DNA of 64,000 nt from Allobosea sp. (GCF_030695125.1 NZ_JAUYTP010000016.1:310001-374000), one strand, 5' to 3'; counted from the stretch's first letter, positions 54,784 to 63,980 are shown. Translations and numbers: made by a program. The notes: a model not told the origin generated them from the sequence alone.

Positions 54784-55038
54784 GTGGTGGCCTCGACGAC
54801 AGCGCCTGTGAAACGTGGGGAACGCCAACGCGAATCAGTCGCTCAACTTACCGACAGTTAATTTAGCGTATCAATATCGGAGTCGATGCGCACGCCGTCG
54901 TCGCATCCGGCAAAATGCTTTTCCTGGGGATGGCGGCGTCAAGGCCGGCGGGTACATCCCGGCGATGCGCGGGCCCGCCTTGCCGAACAGGCGTTTCCGG
55001 CCGAGGCATGGCAGTGTCCGTTCCCAGAAGGAAACGCC

Positions 55039-55821
55039 ATGAAGCAATCGATCGACCATATCGTCATCGCCGTCGCCGATCTCGACCGGGCGGTGGCCGA
55101 CTACACGGCGCTGGGCTTCACGGTGCTGCCCGGCGGCGAGCATCCGCGCGGCTCGCGCAATGCGCTCGTCGTCCTGGACGACGGCGCCTATCTCGAGATC
55201 ATCGCCTTCTCGCGCCCCGTGCCGGAGTTTCGCTGGTGGCGGGTGCTCGACGACGCCGGCAGCGGCCTCGTCGACTATGCGCTGTTGCCGGCCGACGGGC
55301 TGGAGGTCGATACCGCGCGCGCCCGGGCGGCCGGCATCGAGATCGAAGGCCCCATCGACGGCGGGCGCCTGCAGCCGGACGGCACCCGCATCGCCTGGCG
55401 CTCCGCCCGTCCGCCCGAGCCCGACATTCCCTTCCTCTGCGAGGATGTGACAGCGCGCGCCTTGCGCGTGCCGGAAGGCAAGGTCCGTACCCATGCCAAC
55501 GGCGTCACCGGCGTCGCCGGCATCACGGTGGCCGTGCGCAACTTGGCGGCTTCCGTCGCGCGCTACCGGGCGTTGACCGGCCTCGAACCGGTCGCCTGCG
55601 GCACGGTGCCCGGGCTCGGTTTCGGTCTGGCGCAGTTCCGCCTCGGCCGGCAGATGCTGTCGCTGACCGAGGCGCGCAGCGAGGCCTGCGAGGGCCTGAC
55701 GCGCCATCTCGGCCGGCGCGGGCAGGGCGCCTATGCGGTCTCCTTCTTCGGCCCGGCCGATCGCTGCCTCGACCGCGCCCTGGCGCATGGCGCCCGGCTG
55801 GAGATCGTCAAGGCGTTGTAG
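55039..55821 (+). CDS. Glyoxalase-like (VOC) domain protein
   Basis: A 260-residue protein with a duplicated VOC-type fold. The N-terminal module has IDHIVIAVADLDRAVADYTA and NALVVLDDGAYLEIIAF (Glu ligand), and the C-terminal half restarts with ITVAVRNLAASVARYRALTG. The Glyoxalase_3-like family includes ring-cleavage and glyoxalase enzymes of unknown substrate. AAGGA precedes ATG 55039. Monocistronic, 107 bases before cobF. Confidence 0.85.
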   Translation: MKQSIDHIVIAVADLDRAVADYTALGFTVLPGGEHPRGSRNALVVLDDGAYLEIIAFSRPVPEFRWWRVLDDAGSGLVDYALLPADGLEVDTARARAAGIEIEGPIDGGRLQPDGTRIAWRSARPPEPDIPFLCEDVTARALRVPEGKVRTHANGVTGVAGITVAVRNLAASVARYRALTGLEPVACGTVPGLGFGLAQFRLGRQMLSLTEARSEACEGLTRHLGRRGQGAYAVSFFGPADRCLDRALAHGARLEIVKAL

Positions 55822-55928
55822 GCGTCGCGGGCCGAGTCCGGCGCTGCCCTCGGTGACACGCTGCCCTGGGTGACGGTGCATGCTATGGGCGCGCAACGGC
55901 GAAGGCCGGAGCACGTCGCGAGGGATCG

Positions 55929-56678
55929 ATGCGAACACTGTTGATCATCGGCATCGGCGTCGGCGATCCCGAGCAGATGACGGTCCAGGCGATCGCGGCC
56001 CTGAACCGGGCCGATGTCGTCTTCATGCCCGACAAAGGCCAGGAAAAGGCGGCGCTGCGCCATCTGCGCGAGGCCATCTGCGCACGCTTCATCGAAGGGC
56101 CCTATCGCAGCGTCACGATCGAGACGCCACAGCGCGCGGAGGCCGGCGACGATTATCGCGGCGTCGTCGACGATTGGCATGGCCGCATCGCCGACGCCTA
56201 TCAGCGTCGGTTTGCCGAAGACCTGGCGGAGGGCGAGACCGGCGCGCTCCTCGTCTGGGGCGATCCGGCGCTCTATGACAGCACGCTGCGCATCGTCGAG
56301 CGCATCCGCCAGGGTGGCTTCGCGCTCGACTGGACGGTGATCCCCGGCATCAGCAGCGTGCAGGCGCTGGCCGCGCGCCACAAGATTGCGCTCAACGCCA
56401 TCGGCGAGCCGGTCCTGATCACCACCGGGCGCAAACTCGCGGCCGGCTTCCCGGATGGCCAGGGCAGCGTCGTCGTCATGCTCGACGGCGAGCAGGCCTT
56501 CGCGAAGATCGCGCCCGAAGGGCTGGAGATCTACTGGGGCGCCTATCTCGGCTCGCCCGACGAGCTCCTGATCGCCGGTCGCCTCAGTGAGGTCGCCGAC
56601 GAAATCGTCCGGGTCCGCGCCGCGGCGCGCGCGCGCCACGGCTGGATCATGGACATCTATCTGCTGCGGCGAGGGTAG
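55929..56678 (+). CDS. cobF: Precorrin-6A synthase (deacetylating)
   Basis: A 249-residue SAM-dependent methyltransferase of the aerobic cobalamin pathway: it methylates precorrin-5 at C1 and removes the acetyl group. Motifs: LLIIGIGVGDPEQMTVQAI (the family GxGxGD start), ALLVWGDPALYDSTLRIVER and VIPGISSVQALAARHKI. Cytosolic. No other cob genes lie nearby, so this is an orphan member; no cobalamin riboswitch is evident upstream. Confidence 0.93.
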   Translation: MRTLLIIGIGVGDPEQMTVQAIAALNRADVVFMPDKGQEKAALRHLREAICARFIEGPYRSVTIETPQRAEAGDDYRGVVDDWHGRIADAYQRRFAEDLAEGETGALLVWGDPALYDSTLRIVERIRQGGFALDWTVIPGISSVQALAARHKIALNAIGEPVLITTGRKLAAGFPDGQGSVVVMLDGEQAFAKIAPEGLEIYWGAYLGSPDELLIAGRLSEVADEIVRVRAAARARHGWIMDIYLLRRG

Positions 56679-56754
56679 GCGCCGGCTTGCCTGCGCCGCT
56701 TGCTCGACCCCGCGCGCCCATGTGAGATGTCCGCCACCGATTGCGGGACGCGCC

Positions 56755-57276
56755 ATGCCTTCGACCAAACGCGACAAGACCGCCGAAGCGGGCGGCGAGC
56801 GGGATGTCCTCGATCTCGGCGGCTATGTCCCGTATTTCCTGACGGCGATCTCCAACACCTGGTCGCGCAGCTCCTCGCGGCTGTATCTGGAGCGCTTCGG
56901 CGTCGGCGTCACCGAATGGCGGGTGATCTCGCAGCTCGCGATCGAGCCCGGCATTCCCGCCCAGCGCATCTGCGAGGTCATCATCCTCGACAAGGGGGCC
57001 GTCAGCCGCAGCGTCGCGACGCTGGTCGCCGCCGGCCATGTCGCGGAGCGCACCGACGGCCGCGACGCCCGCCGCCAGTTGCTGGAGCTCACCGCCAGCG
57101 GCTATGCCCTGCATGACCGGCTGATCGCGGTCGCCATCGCGCGCGAGCAGCTGATGCTGGAGGGCTTCACCGCGCAGGAGCGGGGACAGCTCGTCGAGTT
57201 CCTGCGCCGGCTCCAGGCGCGCCTGCCGGAATTGCGGGATTTCGCCCCGCCCGGCGAACCGGGCCAGGACGGCTAG
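56755..57276 (+). CDS. MarR family transcriptional regulator
   Basis: A 173-residue winged-helix regulator with LDLGGYVPYFLTAISNTWSR, recognition helix around IPAQRICEVIILDKGAVSRS, and the wing VAERTDGRDARRQLLELTAS. The DxR-type wing is conserved. It stands 76 bases after cobF and is convergent with a small lipoprotein gene. Ligand unknown. Confidence 0.9.
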   Translation: MPSTKRDKTAEAGGERDVLDLGGYVPYFLTAISNTWSRSSSRLYLERFGVGVTEWRVISQLAIEPGIPAQRICEVIILDKGAVSRSVATLVAAGHVAERTDGRDARRQLLELTASGYALHDRLIAVAIAREQLMLEGFTAQERGQLVEFLRRLQARLPELRDFAPPGEPGQDG

Positions 57277-57279
57277 CCG

Positions 57280-57531
57280 TCACCAGCGGCGATAGCCGTA
57301 GCCGAAGCCGTAACCGCCATAGGGGCCGCTGAAATCGCGATAGGCGAAGGCCCGGCGCGCATCGGCGCGGTCGAGGTCGATGTTCTGCAGGCATTGCGCG
57401 AAGGCATCGGTCCCGGTGCGGAAGCCGTAGCCGCGGCACTGTTCGGCATCGAGCGCGCGCCGCTCCTCGATGGTGATGCAGCCGCCGGCGCTCAGGGCCA
57501 GGGCCAGAACCGCGAGAGAGCTCAGTTTCAT
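57280..57531 (-). CDS. Small lipoprotein, Gly/Tyr-rich tail
   Basis: An 83-residue protein. Signal ends LALSAGGC, a good lipobox (Cys18). The middle has two Cys (EQCRGYGF and AQCLQNIDLDR) and the end is GPYGGYGFGYGYRRW. Family not recognised; similar short lipoproteins are common in Hyphomicrobiales. ATG 57531. Confidence 0.75.
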   Translation of the reverse strand: MKLSSLAVLALALSAGGCITIEERRALDAEQCRGYGFRTGTDAFAQCLQNIDLDRADARRAFAYRDFSGPYGGYGFGYGYRRW

Positions 57532-57637
57532 GTCGGGTATCCTTGGATGGCGGCGACCGGGCGTCAGCAGAAACCGCAATTGCGTCGGGATTGCGAGCAG
57601 CAACGCCTGCCAACAGGGGCGCAGCCCATGGCTGGCC

Positions 57638-57922
57638 TCAATCCCAGGGCAGATCGACCTTGCAGCGATAGCCGACGAAGCAAGCCTGCGTGTCGCGGCT
57701 GGGGACGAAGGCGGGTTCGAGATAGTCGCCATGCTGGCAGAAGCCGCGGTCGCGCACGAAACGGTCATAGGTGAAGCCGCCGGTGCCGAGCACGATCGCG
57801 CCGTTGGCGACGACGCTCTGGCGGTTGGCGGCGCAGCTCCGCTCGGGCGTCGAGGGCCGCGATTGCGCCAGCGCGGCTCCGCTCGCCAGCACCAGCAGGA
57901 GGGACAGGGTGAAACGCGTCAT
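57638..57922 (-). CDS. Small secreted Cys-containing protein
   Basis: A 94-residue protein with a clean signal peptide (LSLLLVLASGAALAQ). The mature 75 residues contain four Cys (ERSCAANR, GFCQHGD, ACFVGYRC), suggesting two disulfides. ANRQSVVANGAIVLGTGGFTY precedes them. Family not recognised. ATG 57922. Confidence 0.75.
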   Translation of the reverse strand: MTRFTLSLLLVLASGAALAQSRPSTPERSCAANRQSVVANGAIVLGTGGFTYDRFVRDRGFCQHGDYLEPAFVPSRDTQACFVGYRCKVDLPWD

Positions 57923-58088
57923 GGCAGCCTCCGGGGGCGTCTTCGCTGAGGTTCCCTTCTAACACGCCGCGGGGCGCTGTCGTTCCCCCGAGCCTGCACG
58001 CCGCCGGCGGACAGCCGCGCGGCTTGACGCCGCGCCGCTCATCCGCCATCGCTCCCGCGTTTTCCCGATGAAAAGCCGGAGCCACGCC

Positions 58089-58931
58089 ATGTCGCTGACC
58101 GATCTCGCCGCCACCATCGACGCCGCCTGGGAGGCCCGCGCCGAGATCGGTCTCAACACCAAGGGCGCGGTGCGCGAGGCGGTCGAGCAGGCGATCGAGA
58201 TGTTGGACGCCGGCCAGGCCCGCGTCGCCGAGAAGCAGGGCACGGAGTGGGTCGTCCATCAGTGGCTGAAGAAGGCGGTGCTGCTGTCCTTCCGCCTGAC
58301 CGACAACATGATCATCGCCAACGGCCCCGGCGACGCCGTGTTCTGGGACAAGGTACCCTCCAAGTTCGCCGGCTGGGGCGAGAACCGCTTCCGCGCCGCG
58401 GGCTTCCGCGTCGTGCCGCCGGCGGCCGCGCGCAAGGGCTCGTTCCTGGCGCCCAACGTCGTGCTGATGCCCTCCTTCGTCAACATCGGCGCCTATGTCG
58501 ACAGCGGCACCATGGTCGACACCTGGGCGACCGTCGGCTCCTGCGCCCAGATCGGCAAGAACGTGCATCTCTCGGGCGGTGTCGGCATCGGCGGCGTGCT
58601 CGAGCCGCTGCAGGCCAATCCGACGATCATCGAGGACAACTGCTTCATCGGCGCCCGTTCCGAGGTCGTCGAGGGCGTCATCGTCGGCGAGGGCTCGGTG
58701 CTCTCGATGGGCGTCTTCATCTCGGCCTCGACCAAGATCGTCGACCGCGCCACCGGCCAGATCCATATCGGCAAGGTGCCGCCCTATTCGGTCGTGGTGC
58801 CGGGCTCGCTGCCGGGCAAGCCTTTCCCGGACGGAACGCCGGGCCCCGCGCTCTCCTGCGCCGTCATCGTCAAGACGGTCGACGCCCAGACGCGCTCGAA
58901 GACGGGCATCAACGAGCTGCTGCGGGATTGA
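58089..58931 (+). CDS. dapD: 2,3,4,5-tetrahydropyridine-2,6-dicarboxylate N-succinyltransferase
   Basis: A 280-residue enzyme of the succinylase branch of lysine and diaminopimelate synthesis. It uses succinyl-CoA and acts in the cytosol as a trimer. The N-terminal helical domain is followed by a left-handed beta-helix with hexapeptide rows ([60 protein letters not shown]). Length matches the family (about 275-285). ATG 58089 has GGAG upstream; the longer frame is not needed. Followed by palindromic repeats that act as terminator. Confidence 0.96.
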   Translation: MSLTDLAATIDAAWEARAEIGLNTKGAVREAVEQAIEMLDAGQARVAEKQGTEWVVHQWLKKAVLLSFRLTDNMIIANGPGDAVFWDKVPSKFAGWGENRFRAAGFRVVPPAAARKGSFLAPNVVLMPSFVNIGAYVDSGTMVDTWATVGSCAQIGKNVHLSGGVGIGGVLEPLQANPTIIEDNCFIGARSEVVEGVIVGEGSVLSMGVFISASTKIVDRATGQIHIGKVPPYSVVVPGSLPGKPFPDGTPGPALSCAVIVKTVDAQTRSKTGINELLRD

Positions 58932-58938
58932 TGGAAGC

Positions 58939-59042
58939 CGTCATTCTCGGGCGAAGCACAGCTTCGACCCGAGAATCTTGGGCCGGATGGGACAATGGAG
59001 CCGTCTGGTCGTGAGATGGTCGGGTCAAGCCCGACCATGACG
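58939..59042. repeat. Intergenic palindromic repeats, family D (CATTCTCGGG type)
   Basis: Two hairpins in a row: ATTCTCGGG...CGAAG-CACAG-CTTCG...CCCGAGAAT and ATGGTCGGG-TCAAG-CCCGACCAT. They lie between the convergent dapD and DUF1269 genes and are a likely bidirectional terminator. Confidence 0.75.
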
Positions 59043-59052
59043 CGAGATCTCG

Positions 59053-59580
59053 TCACCCCACCGTCGACGACCCACCCGCCGCCGGCGCCGCCGCGCTCAC
59101 CCCCGCCAGCGCGTCGCGCAGCGCCTGCTCGCGGGTGTGGTCGAGCGAGGTTTTCAGCACGGTGCCGCCGCTGCCCTTGATCGCTTCCAGCACCTTGTCG
59201 CCGGTGACGCGCTTGACCAGCACGAACAGCGCCGCATTGCCCGGCTGCAGGCTGGTGGCGAGATCCTTCATGAAGGCGTCGTTGACGCCGTAATCGGTCA
59301 GCGCGCCGCCGAGTGCGCCCGAGGCCGCGCCCAGCGCCGCGCCCGCCAGGGGCATCAGGAAGATCGCGCCGATCAGCAGGCCCCAGAACGAGCCGGACGC
59401 CGCCCCCATGGCGGTGGTGTTGAGAAGCTGGTTCAGCTTCACCTTGCCGTCCTCATGCATCACCGCGATGGCGGCGTCGCCGATCTCGATCAGATATTCC
59501 TTCTGCAGCGCGAAGATCTTCTGGCGCATCTCCTCGGCGCGGGCTTCGGTCGGGTAGACGATGACGACGAGATCGGACAT
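59053..59580 (-). CDS. DUF1269 family membrane-associated protein (paralogue)
   Basis: A 175-residue paralogue of 15352-15870: SDLVVIVYPTEARAEEMRQK, a Gly/Ala-rich hydrophobic hairpin (GAASGSFWGLLIGAIF, LGAASGALGGALTDYGVND), and a C-terminal domain rich in Ala. It lies after the MFS exporter gene on the same strand with a 102-base gap. A degenerate FNR-like sequence and TAGCAT -10 lie upstream. Confidence 0.88.
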   Translation of the reverse strand: MSDLVVIVYPTEARAEEMRQKIFALQKEYLIEIGDAAIAVMHEDGKVKLNQLLNTTAMGAASGSFWGLLIGAIFLMPLAGAALGAASGALGGALTDYGVNDAFMKDLATSLQPGNAALFVLVKRVTGDKVLEAIKGSGGTVLKTSLDHTREQALRDALAGVSAAAPAAGGSSTVG

Positions 59581-59644
59581 GGGGCTCTCCTGCCGGGGTG
59601 TAGGGTCGAGAGTTAGAAGCCCGTTCTTTGACGGGCCTGTGGCG

Positions 59645-59686
59645 ATGCTAGACCAAAGCCGGGCCACCCGCACCGATCTCGATCAA
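59645..59686 (-). promoter_or_regulatory. Degenerate FNR/FixK-like site before DUF1269
   Basis: TTGAT-CGAG-ATCGG (59686-59673) matches the first half of the FNR palindrome well and the second half partly. TAGCAT at 59645-59650 is well placed as -10, with the site centre near -41. Weaker than the other boxes. Confidence 0.35.
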
Positions 59687-61215
59687 TCGCCCGCCACGGC
59701 TTTCGCCGCATCCGCCGCGCCGCTGCGCAACGGCAGCTCCTTCATCCGCAGCAGGAAGAACAGCGCGCAGGCGAAGCCCAGCACGGTCGCGGCGAAGACA
59801 TACTGGAACAGCCGGACCATCGTGGCGCGATCGACCGCGCCGAGCGTCAGCGTCTCATGCGACAGGCCCGCGCCGGAGGCGCCGATGCCGCCGAGCACGA
59901 TCGCCCCGAACACCGCGACGACCAGCGCCCCGCCGATCTGGCGGAAGAAGTTGGCCGTGCCGGTCGCCGTGCCGAGCTGATGCGGCAGGACGGCGTTCTG
60001 GATCGAGACGGTCGCGACCGGCAGCATCGTGCCGAGCCCGAGGCTGACCAGGCCGAGCAGCAGGCAGAAGGGCACCAGCGGCATCGTGCCGGCCAAGACG
60101 GTGAGCACCGCCATCCCGGCGATCGCGACGCAAAGCCCCGCCACCGGAACGCGCCGGTAATGCGTCAGCCGCGTCATCGCCCGGCCCGACAGCGTCGCGC
60201 CCATGACGGTGCCCACCGTCAGCGGCAGCAGGCCGAGCCCCGAGGAGGCGGCACTCAACCCCGCGACCGTCTCGAAATAGACCGGCAGGTAGATCGTCAG
60301 GCCGATGAAGGTACCCATCCCGAACCCAGCGGCGATTGTGCCCATCCGCACCACCGGGTTGGCGAGGATGTCGAGCGGGATCAGCGGCTCGTCGGCCGTG
60401 CGCAACCGCCAGGCGAAGGCCAGCCAGAGCAGCAGCGACAGCGCCACCAGAAAGCCGATCGGCGCCGACGCCCAGGGGTAATGCGTGCCGCCCCAGGAGA
60501 GCGCCAGCAGCAGCGTCATCGTCGCGCCAGTGATCAGGGCGGCGCCGAGCAGGTCGAGCTTGTGCGGCCGCTCGTGCCGCGGCAGCCGCTTCAGCGTCGA
60601 GCTCGTCATCGCATAGGCGGCGGCGCCCAGCGGCAGGTTGATCCAGAAGATCACCGACCAGTGCAGCCGTTCGGCGATGACGCCGCCCAGCACCGGCCCC
60701 AGCAGCGAGGCCGACATGAACACCCCGGCGATATAGACCTGATAGCGCCCGCGCTCCTTGGGCGGCACCATGTCGGCGACGATGGTCTGCGCCAGCGCGA
60801 TCAGCCCGCCGCCGCCGAGCCCCTGGACGAAGCGAGCCACCACCAGCAGCCAGAGCGAGGGCGCGATGGCGCAGGCGATCGAGCCCAGCATGAACACGAC
60901 GATGCCGCTGAGCAGCACGATCCGGCGGCCATGGATGTCGGCGAGCTTGCCGTAGAGCGGCGTCACCGCCGTCGAGGCCAGGAGATAGGACGTCACCACC
61001 CAGGGCAGATGCGCGACGTCGCCGAGTTCCCGCCCGATCGTCGGCATCGCGGTGGCGACGATGGTCTGGTCGAGCGCCGCCAGGAACATCGCCAGCATGA
61101 TGCCGAACAGAATGCTGCGGATGTCTTCATGGGTGAGCGGCGCAGCGGCAGCCGGCGCAGATTGCGCGGGGGTCTCGACCCGTTTGTCCATGAGGTGCCG
61201 CGTCTGCCCGTCCAT
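59683..61215 (-). CDS. MFS exporter, DHA2 (EmrB/QacA) type
   Basis: A 510-residue inner-membrane protein with about 14 hydrophobic segments. Family motifs: DQTIVATAMPTIGRELG (motif D1-like), LPWVVTSYLLASTAVTPLYG and KLADIHGRRIVLL (motif A). Likely exports drugs or metabolites with protons. ATG 61215; ATG 61191 is possible. Between the aldo/keto reductase (121-base gap) and DUF1269, all leftward. Confidence 0.9.
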   Translation of the reverse strand: MDGQTRHLMDKRVETPAQSAPAAAAPLTHEDIRSILFGIMLAMFLAALDQTIVATAMPTIGRELGDVAHLPWVVTSYLLASTAVTPLYGKLADIHGRRIVLLSGIVVFMLGSIACAIAPSLWLLVVARFVQGLGGGGLIALAQTIVADMVPPKERGRYQVYIAGVFMSASLLGPVLGGVIAERLHWSVIFWINLPLGAAAYAMTSSTLKRLPRHERPHKLDLLGAALITGATMTLLLALSWGGTHYPWASAPIGFLVALSLLLWLAFAWRLRTADEPLIPLDILANPVVRMGTIAAGFGMGTFIGLTIYLPVYFETVAGLSAASSGLGLLPLTVGTVMGATLSGRAMTRLTHYRRVPVAGLCVAIAGMAVLTVLAGTMPLVPFCLLLGLVSLGLGTMLPVATVSIQNAVLPHQLGTATGTANFFRQIGGALVVAVFGAIVLGGIGASGAGLSHETLTLGAVDRATMVRLFQYVFAATVLGFACALFFLLRMKELPLRSGAADAAKAVAGD

Positions 61216-61336
61216 CTGAGGAGGGGGGCAGTCTAGGGGGCGGTCCTGTCATGCACCAGAGGCAGGACGAGCGGCGCCGGTCTGGCGGCCATGCGCTGCG
61301 GCATGGAACCGACCGCTTGTGCGGCCGCGCCTCGCC

Positions 61337-62170
61337 TCAGGCGGCGACATCCCACACCGGCGACAGGCCGTCCGGCTTGAGCACCCGCCCGTCCGGGGCG
61401 GCCAGCGCGTGGATCGCCGCCATCTCGGAATCATCGAGGGCGAAGTCGAAGATCGCGGCATTGTCGCGGGCACGATCCTCGCTCACCGTCTTCGACAGCG
61501 CGACGACGCCCTCCTGCTGGACCAGCCAGCGCAGCACGATCTGGGCGATGCTGCGGCGGTACTTCGCGGCGATCTCGGCCAGCAGCGGATCGACGAAGAC
61601 CTTGCCGTCGGCCATCGCATAATAGGCGGTCAGCGCCATCCCGGCCTGCTGCATCGCCGCCATCAGCCGGCGCTGGTCGAGATAGGGGTGGTACTCGACC
61701 TGGTTGGTGACGAGCGGCGCCGGGCTGAGCGCCTGCGCCTGCGCCAGCAGGGCGATGGTGTAGTTGCTGACGCCGATATTGCGCGTCTTGCCCGCTTCCC
61801 GCACGGCGTTGAGCGCGCCGATCTGGTCGGCCAGTTTCACGCTGCCATTGGGCCAGTGCAGCAGCAGGAGGTCGACATGGTCGGTCCTCAGCTTGGCGAG
61901 GCTTTCCTCGACGGAGGCCTCGAAGCGACCGGGCGCGAAATTGTCGATCCAGACCTTGGTCGTCAGGAAGATGTCGCCGCGCGCGACGCCGCTGCCGGCG
62001 ATCGCCTCGCCGACGGCGGCCTCGTTGCGGTAGATCTGGGCGGTGTCGATATGGCGGAAGCCAAGATTCAGCGCGGCCGGCACCATCCGCAGCACGTCGG
62101 CGGCCTCCATCCGGAAGGTCCCGAATCCGAGGGCGGGGATGGCGGCCCCATGGGCGCTGATAGTCTTCAT
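61337..62170 (-). CDS. Aldo/keto reductase
   Basis: A 277-residue NADPH-dependent oxidoreductase. Catalytic tetrad pieces: FRHIDTAQIYRNE (Asp and Tyr), LTTKVWIDN (Lys) and LLLLHWPNG (His). Late VTNQVEYHPYLDQRRLM and the C-terminal ALSKTVSEDR fit 2,5-diketo-D-gluconate reductase-like members. Cytosolic. A 365-base gap upstream holds only promoter-like DNA with TATAAT at 62275-62280. Confidence 0.92.
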   Translation of the reverse strand: MKTISAHGAAIPALGFGTFRMEAADVLRMVPAALNLGFRHIDTAQIYRNEAAVGEAIAGSGVARGDIFLTTKVWIDNFAPGRFEASVEESLAKLRTDHVDLLLLHWPNGSVKLADQIGALNAVREAGKTRNIGVSNYTIALLAQAQALSPAPLVTNQVEYHPYLDQRRLMAAMQQAGMALTAYYAMADGKVFVDPLLAEIAAKYRRSIAQIVLRWLVQQEGVVALSKTVSEDRARDNAAIFDFALDDSEMAAIHALAAPDGRVLKPDGLSPVWDVAA

Positions 62171-62535
62171 GGTCGTGTCTCCGCAGCCGACCGGGCGGCG
62201 GGCGTGTCACCGCTAGCATGGTCGGCCCCGGCAACGGTGGCCTTTCCAAGGCGGGCTTATTTCGACCCCGGCCTTATAATCGCCTTGGGCCTTCCCCATG
62301 TCCAACGCACGGTCGTCGTGAGCTAGCCGCCTTGCGGTTGATGGGCTCCGGCGCGGCCGGCCTCGAGACAAGATCGATGTCGTGGAAGCGCCTTTCGGGG
62401 CGCTCGATCGCGCGCGGCTGCGCGGCGGTCCTGCATCTGCAGCCGCTCTGGCTCGCATCTTAGGCTCGTGGTCCGTCTTGTTTGCGCCGTTTCGACCTTC
62501 TTGTTTTCTGTCTCCGATTTAAGGAAATACAGCGT
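62171..62535. other. Divergent promoter region
   Basis: The 365-base gap between the reductase and glycosyltransferase genes has no supported gene. TATAAT at 62275-62280 (plus strand) is a good -10 for rightward transcription, with a weak -35. AAGGA at 62521 is the ribosome site of the next gene. Confidence 0.4.
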
Positions 62536-63453
62536 TTGATCGCTTATCTGGTTCTGGTTCACCGGTATCCTGCGCAGTTCAAGCGCATGTTCAAATCGAT
62601 CTACGATCCCGCCAATCATTATTTGATCCATGTCGACAAGAACTCGGGCCCGGAGCTGGAAGCCGACATCCGCCGGTTTCTGCGCGGGTTCCCCAACAGC
62701 GCGATCCTGCAGAGCCACCACGCGCTCTGGGGCGGCTACAGCCTCGTCGACGCCGAGCTGCGCGGCATGGCGCAACTGCTCGAAATGGGCGCCGACTGGG
62801 AGTTCTTCATCAACCTCAGCGGCCAGGATTACCCTCTCAAGAGCCAGGACGAGATCGCGGACTTCCTGAAGCGCAACCGCGGCAAGGAATTCATCAAGGT
62901 CCTCGACCAGCGCAAGCTGCGGCCCGACACGATGAAGCGCGTCAGCCGCTATGTGATCGAGTTCGAAAAGCGCATCGTGCGGACGCCGTTCCCGCGCCCG
63001 TTCCTGACGGGCGTCGTGCCCTATATCGGCAACCAGTGGATGATCGTCAGCCGGCGCTTCTGCGAGTTCGTCTGCCATGATCGGAAGGCGGATCGCTACA
63101 AGGCCTTCTACCGCAACACCTTCATCGCCGATGAGGGCTTCTTCCCGACGGTGATGATGAACACCGCCGAGCATGGCGAGATCGTCAGCGACGATCTGCG
63201 CCTGATCGACTGGGTGCCCGATGGCGACATCAAGCTGCGCCCGCGCACCTACACCGCCGTCGATGCGCCGGAGTTGATGGCGAGTGCCTGCCTCTTCGCC
63301 CGCAAGTTCGACGCCCTGGTCGACGACGCGATTCTCGACCTGATCGACGACCGCCTGCGCGCCGACGAGGCGCCGTTGCCGATGCGGCCCCACATTCCCG
63401 TTCCGGTCCATCTGTCGGCTGCGGCCGCGCCCGTCGCCTTCCTGGCGTCCTGA
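62536..63453 (+). CDS. GT14-type glycosyltransferase (core-2/I-branching-like)
   Basis: A 305-residue enzyme of the beta-1,6-GlcNAc-transferase/xylosyltransferase superfamily. Motifs: IAYLVLVHRYPAQFKRM at the start, HYLIHVDKNSG, SHHALWGGYSLVDAELRG (conserved Trp-Gly-Gly), and FFINLSGQDYPLKSQDEI. No membrane segment. TTG start at 62536 was chosen since AAGGA lies 9 bases upstream and this gives the usual family N-terminus. The acceptor is unknown, perhaps a surface polysaccharide. No other sugar genes nearby. Confidence 0.82.
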   Translation: MIAYLVLVHRYPAQFKRMFKSIYDPANHYLIHVDKNSGPELEADIRRFLRGFPNSAILQSHHALWGGYSLVDAELRGMAQLLEMGADWEFFINLSGQDYPLKSQDEIADFLKRNRGKEFIKVLDQRKLRPDTMKRVSRYVIEFEKRIVRTPFPRPFLTGVVPYIGNQWMIVSRRFCEFVCHDRKADRYKAFYRNTFIADEGFFPTVMMNTAEHGEIVSDDLRLIDWVPDGDIKLRPRTYTAVDAPELMASACLFARKFDALVDDAILDLIDDRLRADEAPLPMRPHIPVPVHLSAAAAPVAFLAS

Positions 63454-63481
63454 ACCGCAACGACAACCAAAAGAGGGCATG

Positions 63482-63757
63482 ATGGCACTGAACTTTCCCA
63501 ATCCCGTCCGCAGTTTTGACGCCGGGCGCTCCTGCGTCAGTTTCTGGGGTTCCGACGCCTCGCTGGAGATCGCCTTCCAGATCGAGATCGACGCCCTGCG
63601 CAAGCTCGGCGCGGACCCCGACGATGGCGAGGCGCAGATGCTGGCGACCTTCGACAGCCATCGCGACGCGATCCTGCGGGCGGCCGCCAGCGTCTATGGC
63701 CGCCACAAGGCGAGCTATCACCGCCTCACCGCGGCCGACGTCTCGGGACGGAGCTGA
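63482..63757 (+). CDS. DUF1488 family protein
   Basis: A 91-residue protein with FPNPVRSFDAGRSCVSFWGS and EIAFQIEIDALRKLG, recognisable as DUF1488, of unknown function in Hyphomicrobiales. ATG 63482 follows AAGAGGG; ATG 63479 is one codon earlier. It follows the GT14 gene by 28 bases. Confidence 0.85.
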   Translation: MALNFPNPVRSFDAGRSCVSFWGSDASLEIAFQIEIDALRKLGADPDDGEAQMLATFDSHRDAILRAAASVYGRHKASYHRLTAADVSGRS

Positions 63758-63761
63758 GACG

Positions 63762-63980
63762 ATGGCGCGTCCCCCCTACAAGCCAGGCGACATGGTCAAC
63801 CTCACGGCCGGCTTCCACAACCAGATCCGGCCCGGCCCCTTCGAGATCACGCGGCTGATGCCGCCGCGCGACAACAAGGAGGAGCAGTACCGCGTCCGCG
63901 GTCCCGACGGACTCGAACGCGCGGTCGGCCATCACGAGATCGAGGAGGAGGTCCCGCTTCCCGGCGGGTCGACGGGTTAG
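63762..63980 (+). CDS. Small conserved-looking protein
   Basis: A 72-residue protein (PYKPGDMVNLTAGFHNQIRP, FEITRLMPPRDNKEEQYRVR, VGHHEIEEEVPLPG). Its KPGD start and beta-rich pattern resemble a small SH3-like domain. It begins 4 bases after the DUF1488 stop, so they probably form one transcript. Function unknown. Confidence 0.75.
   Translation: MARPPYKPGDMVNLTAGFHNQIRPGPFEITRLMPPRDNKEEQYRVRGPDGLERAVGHHEIEEEVPLPGGSTG

Noticed and set aside
53926..54942. Possible CtrA (TTAA-N7-TTAA) site near 54855 before the coiled-coil genes
   Set aside because: TTAACTGTCGGTAAG fits only one half-site; the other half is off by more than one base.
57961..57986. EcfG-type stress promoter (GGAAC-N17-TGTT) before the small secreted protein at 57638-57922
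   Set aside because: The -10 part deviates from CGTT, and one loosely matching site in 64 kb is expected by chance.
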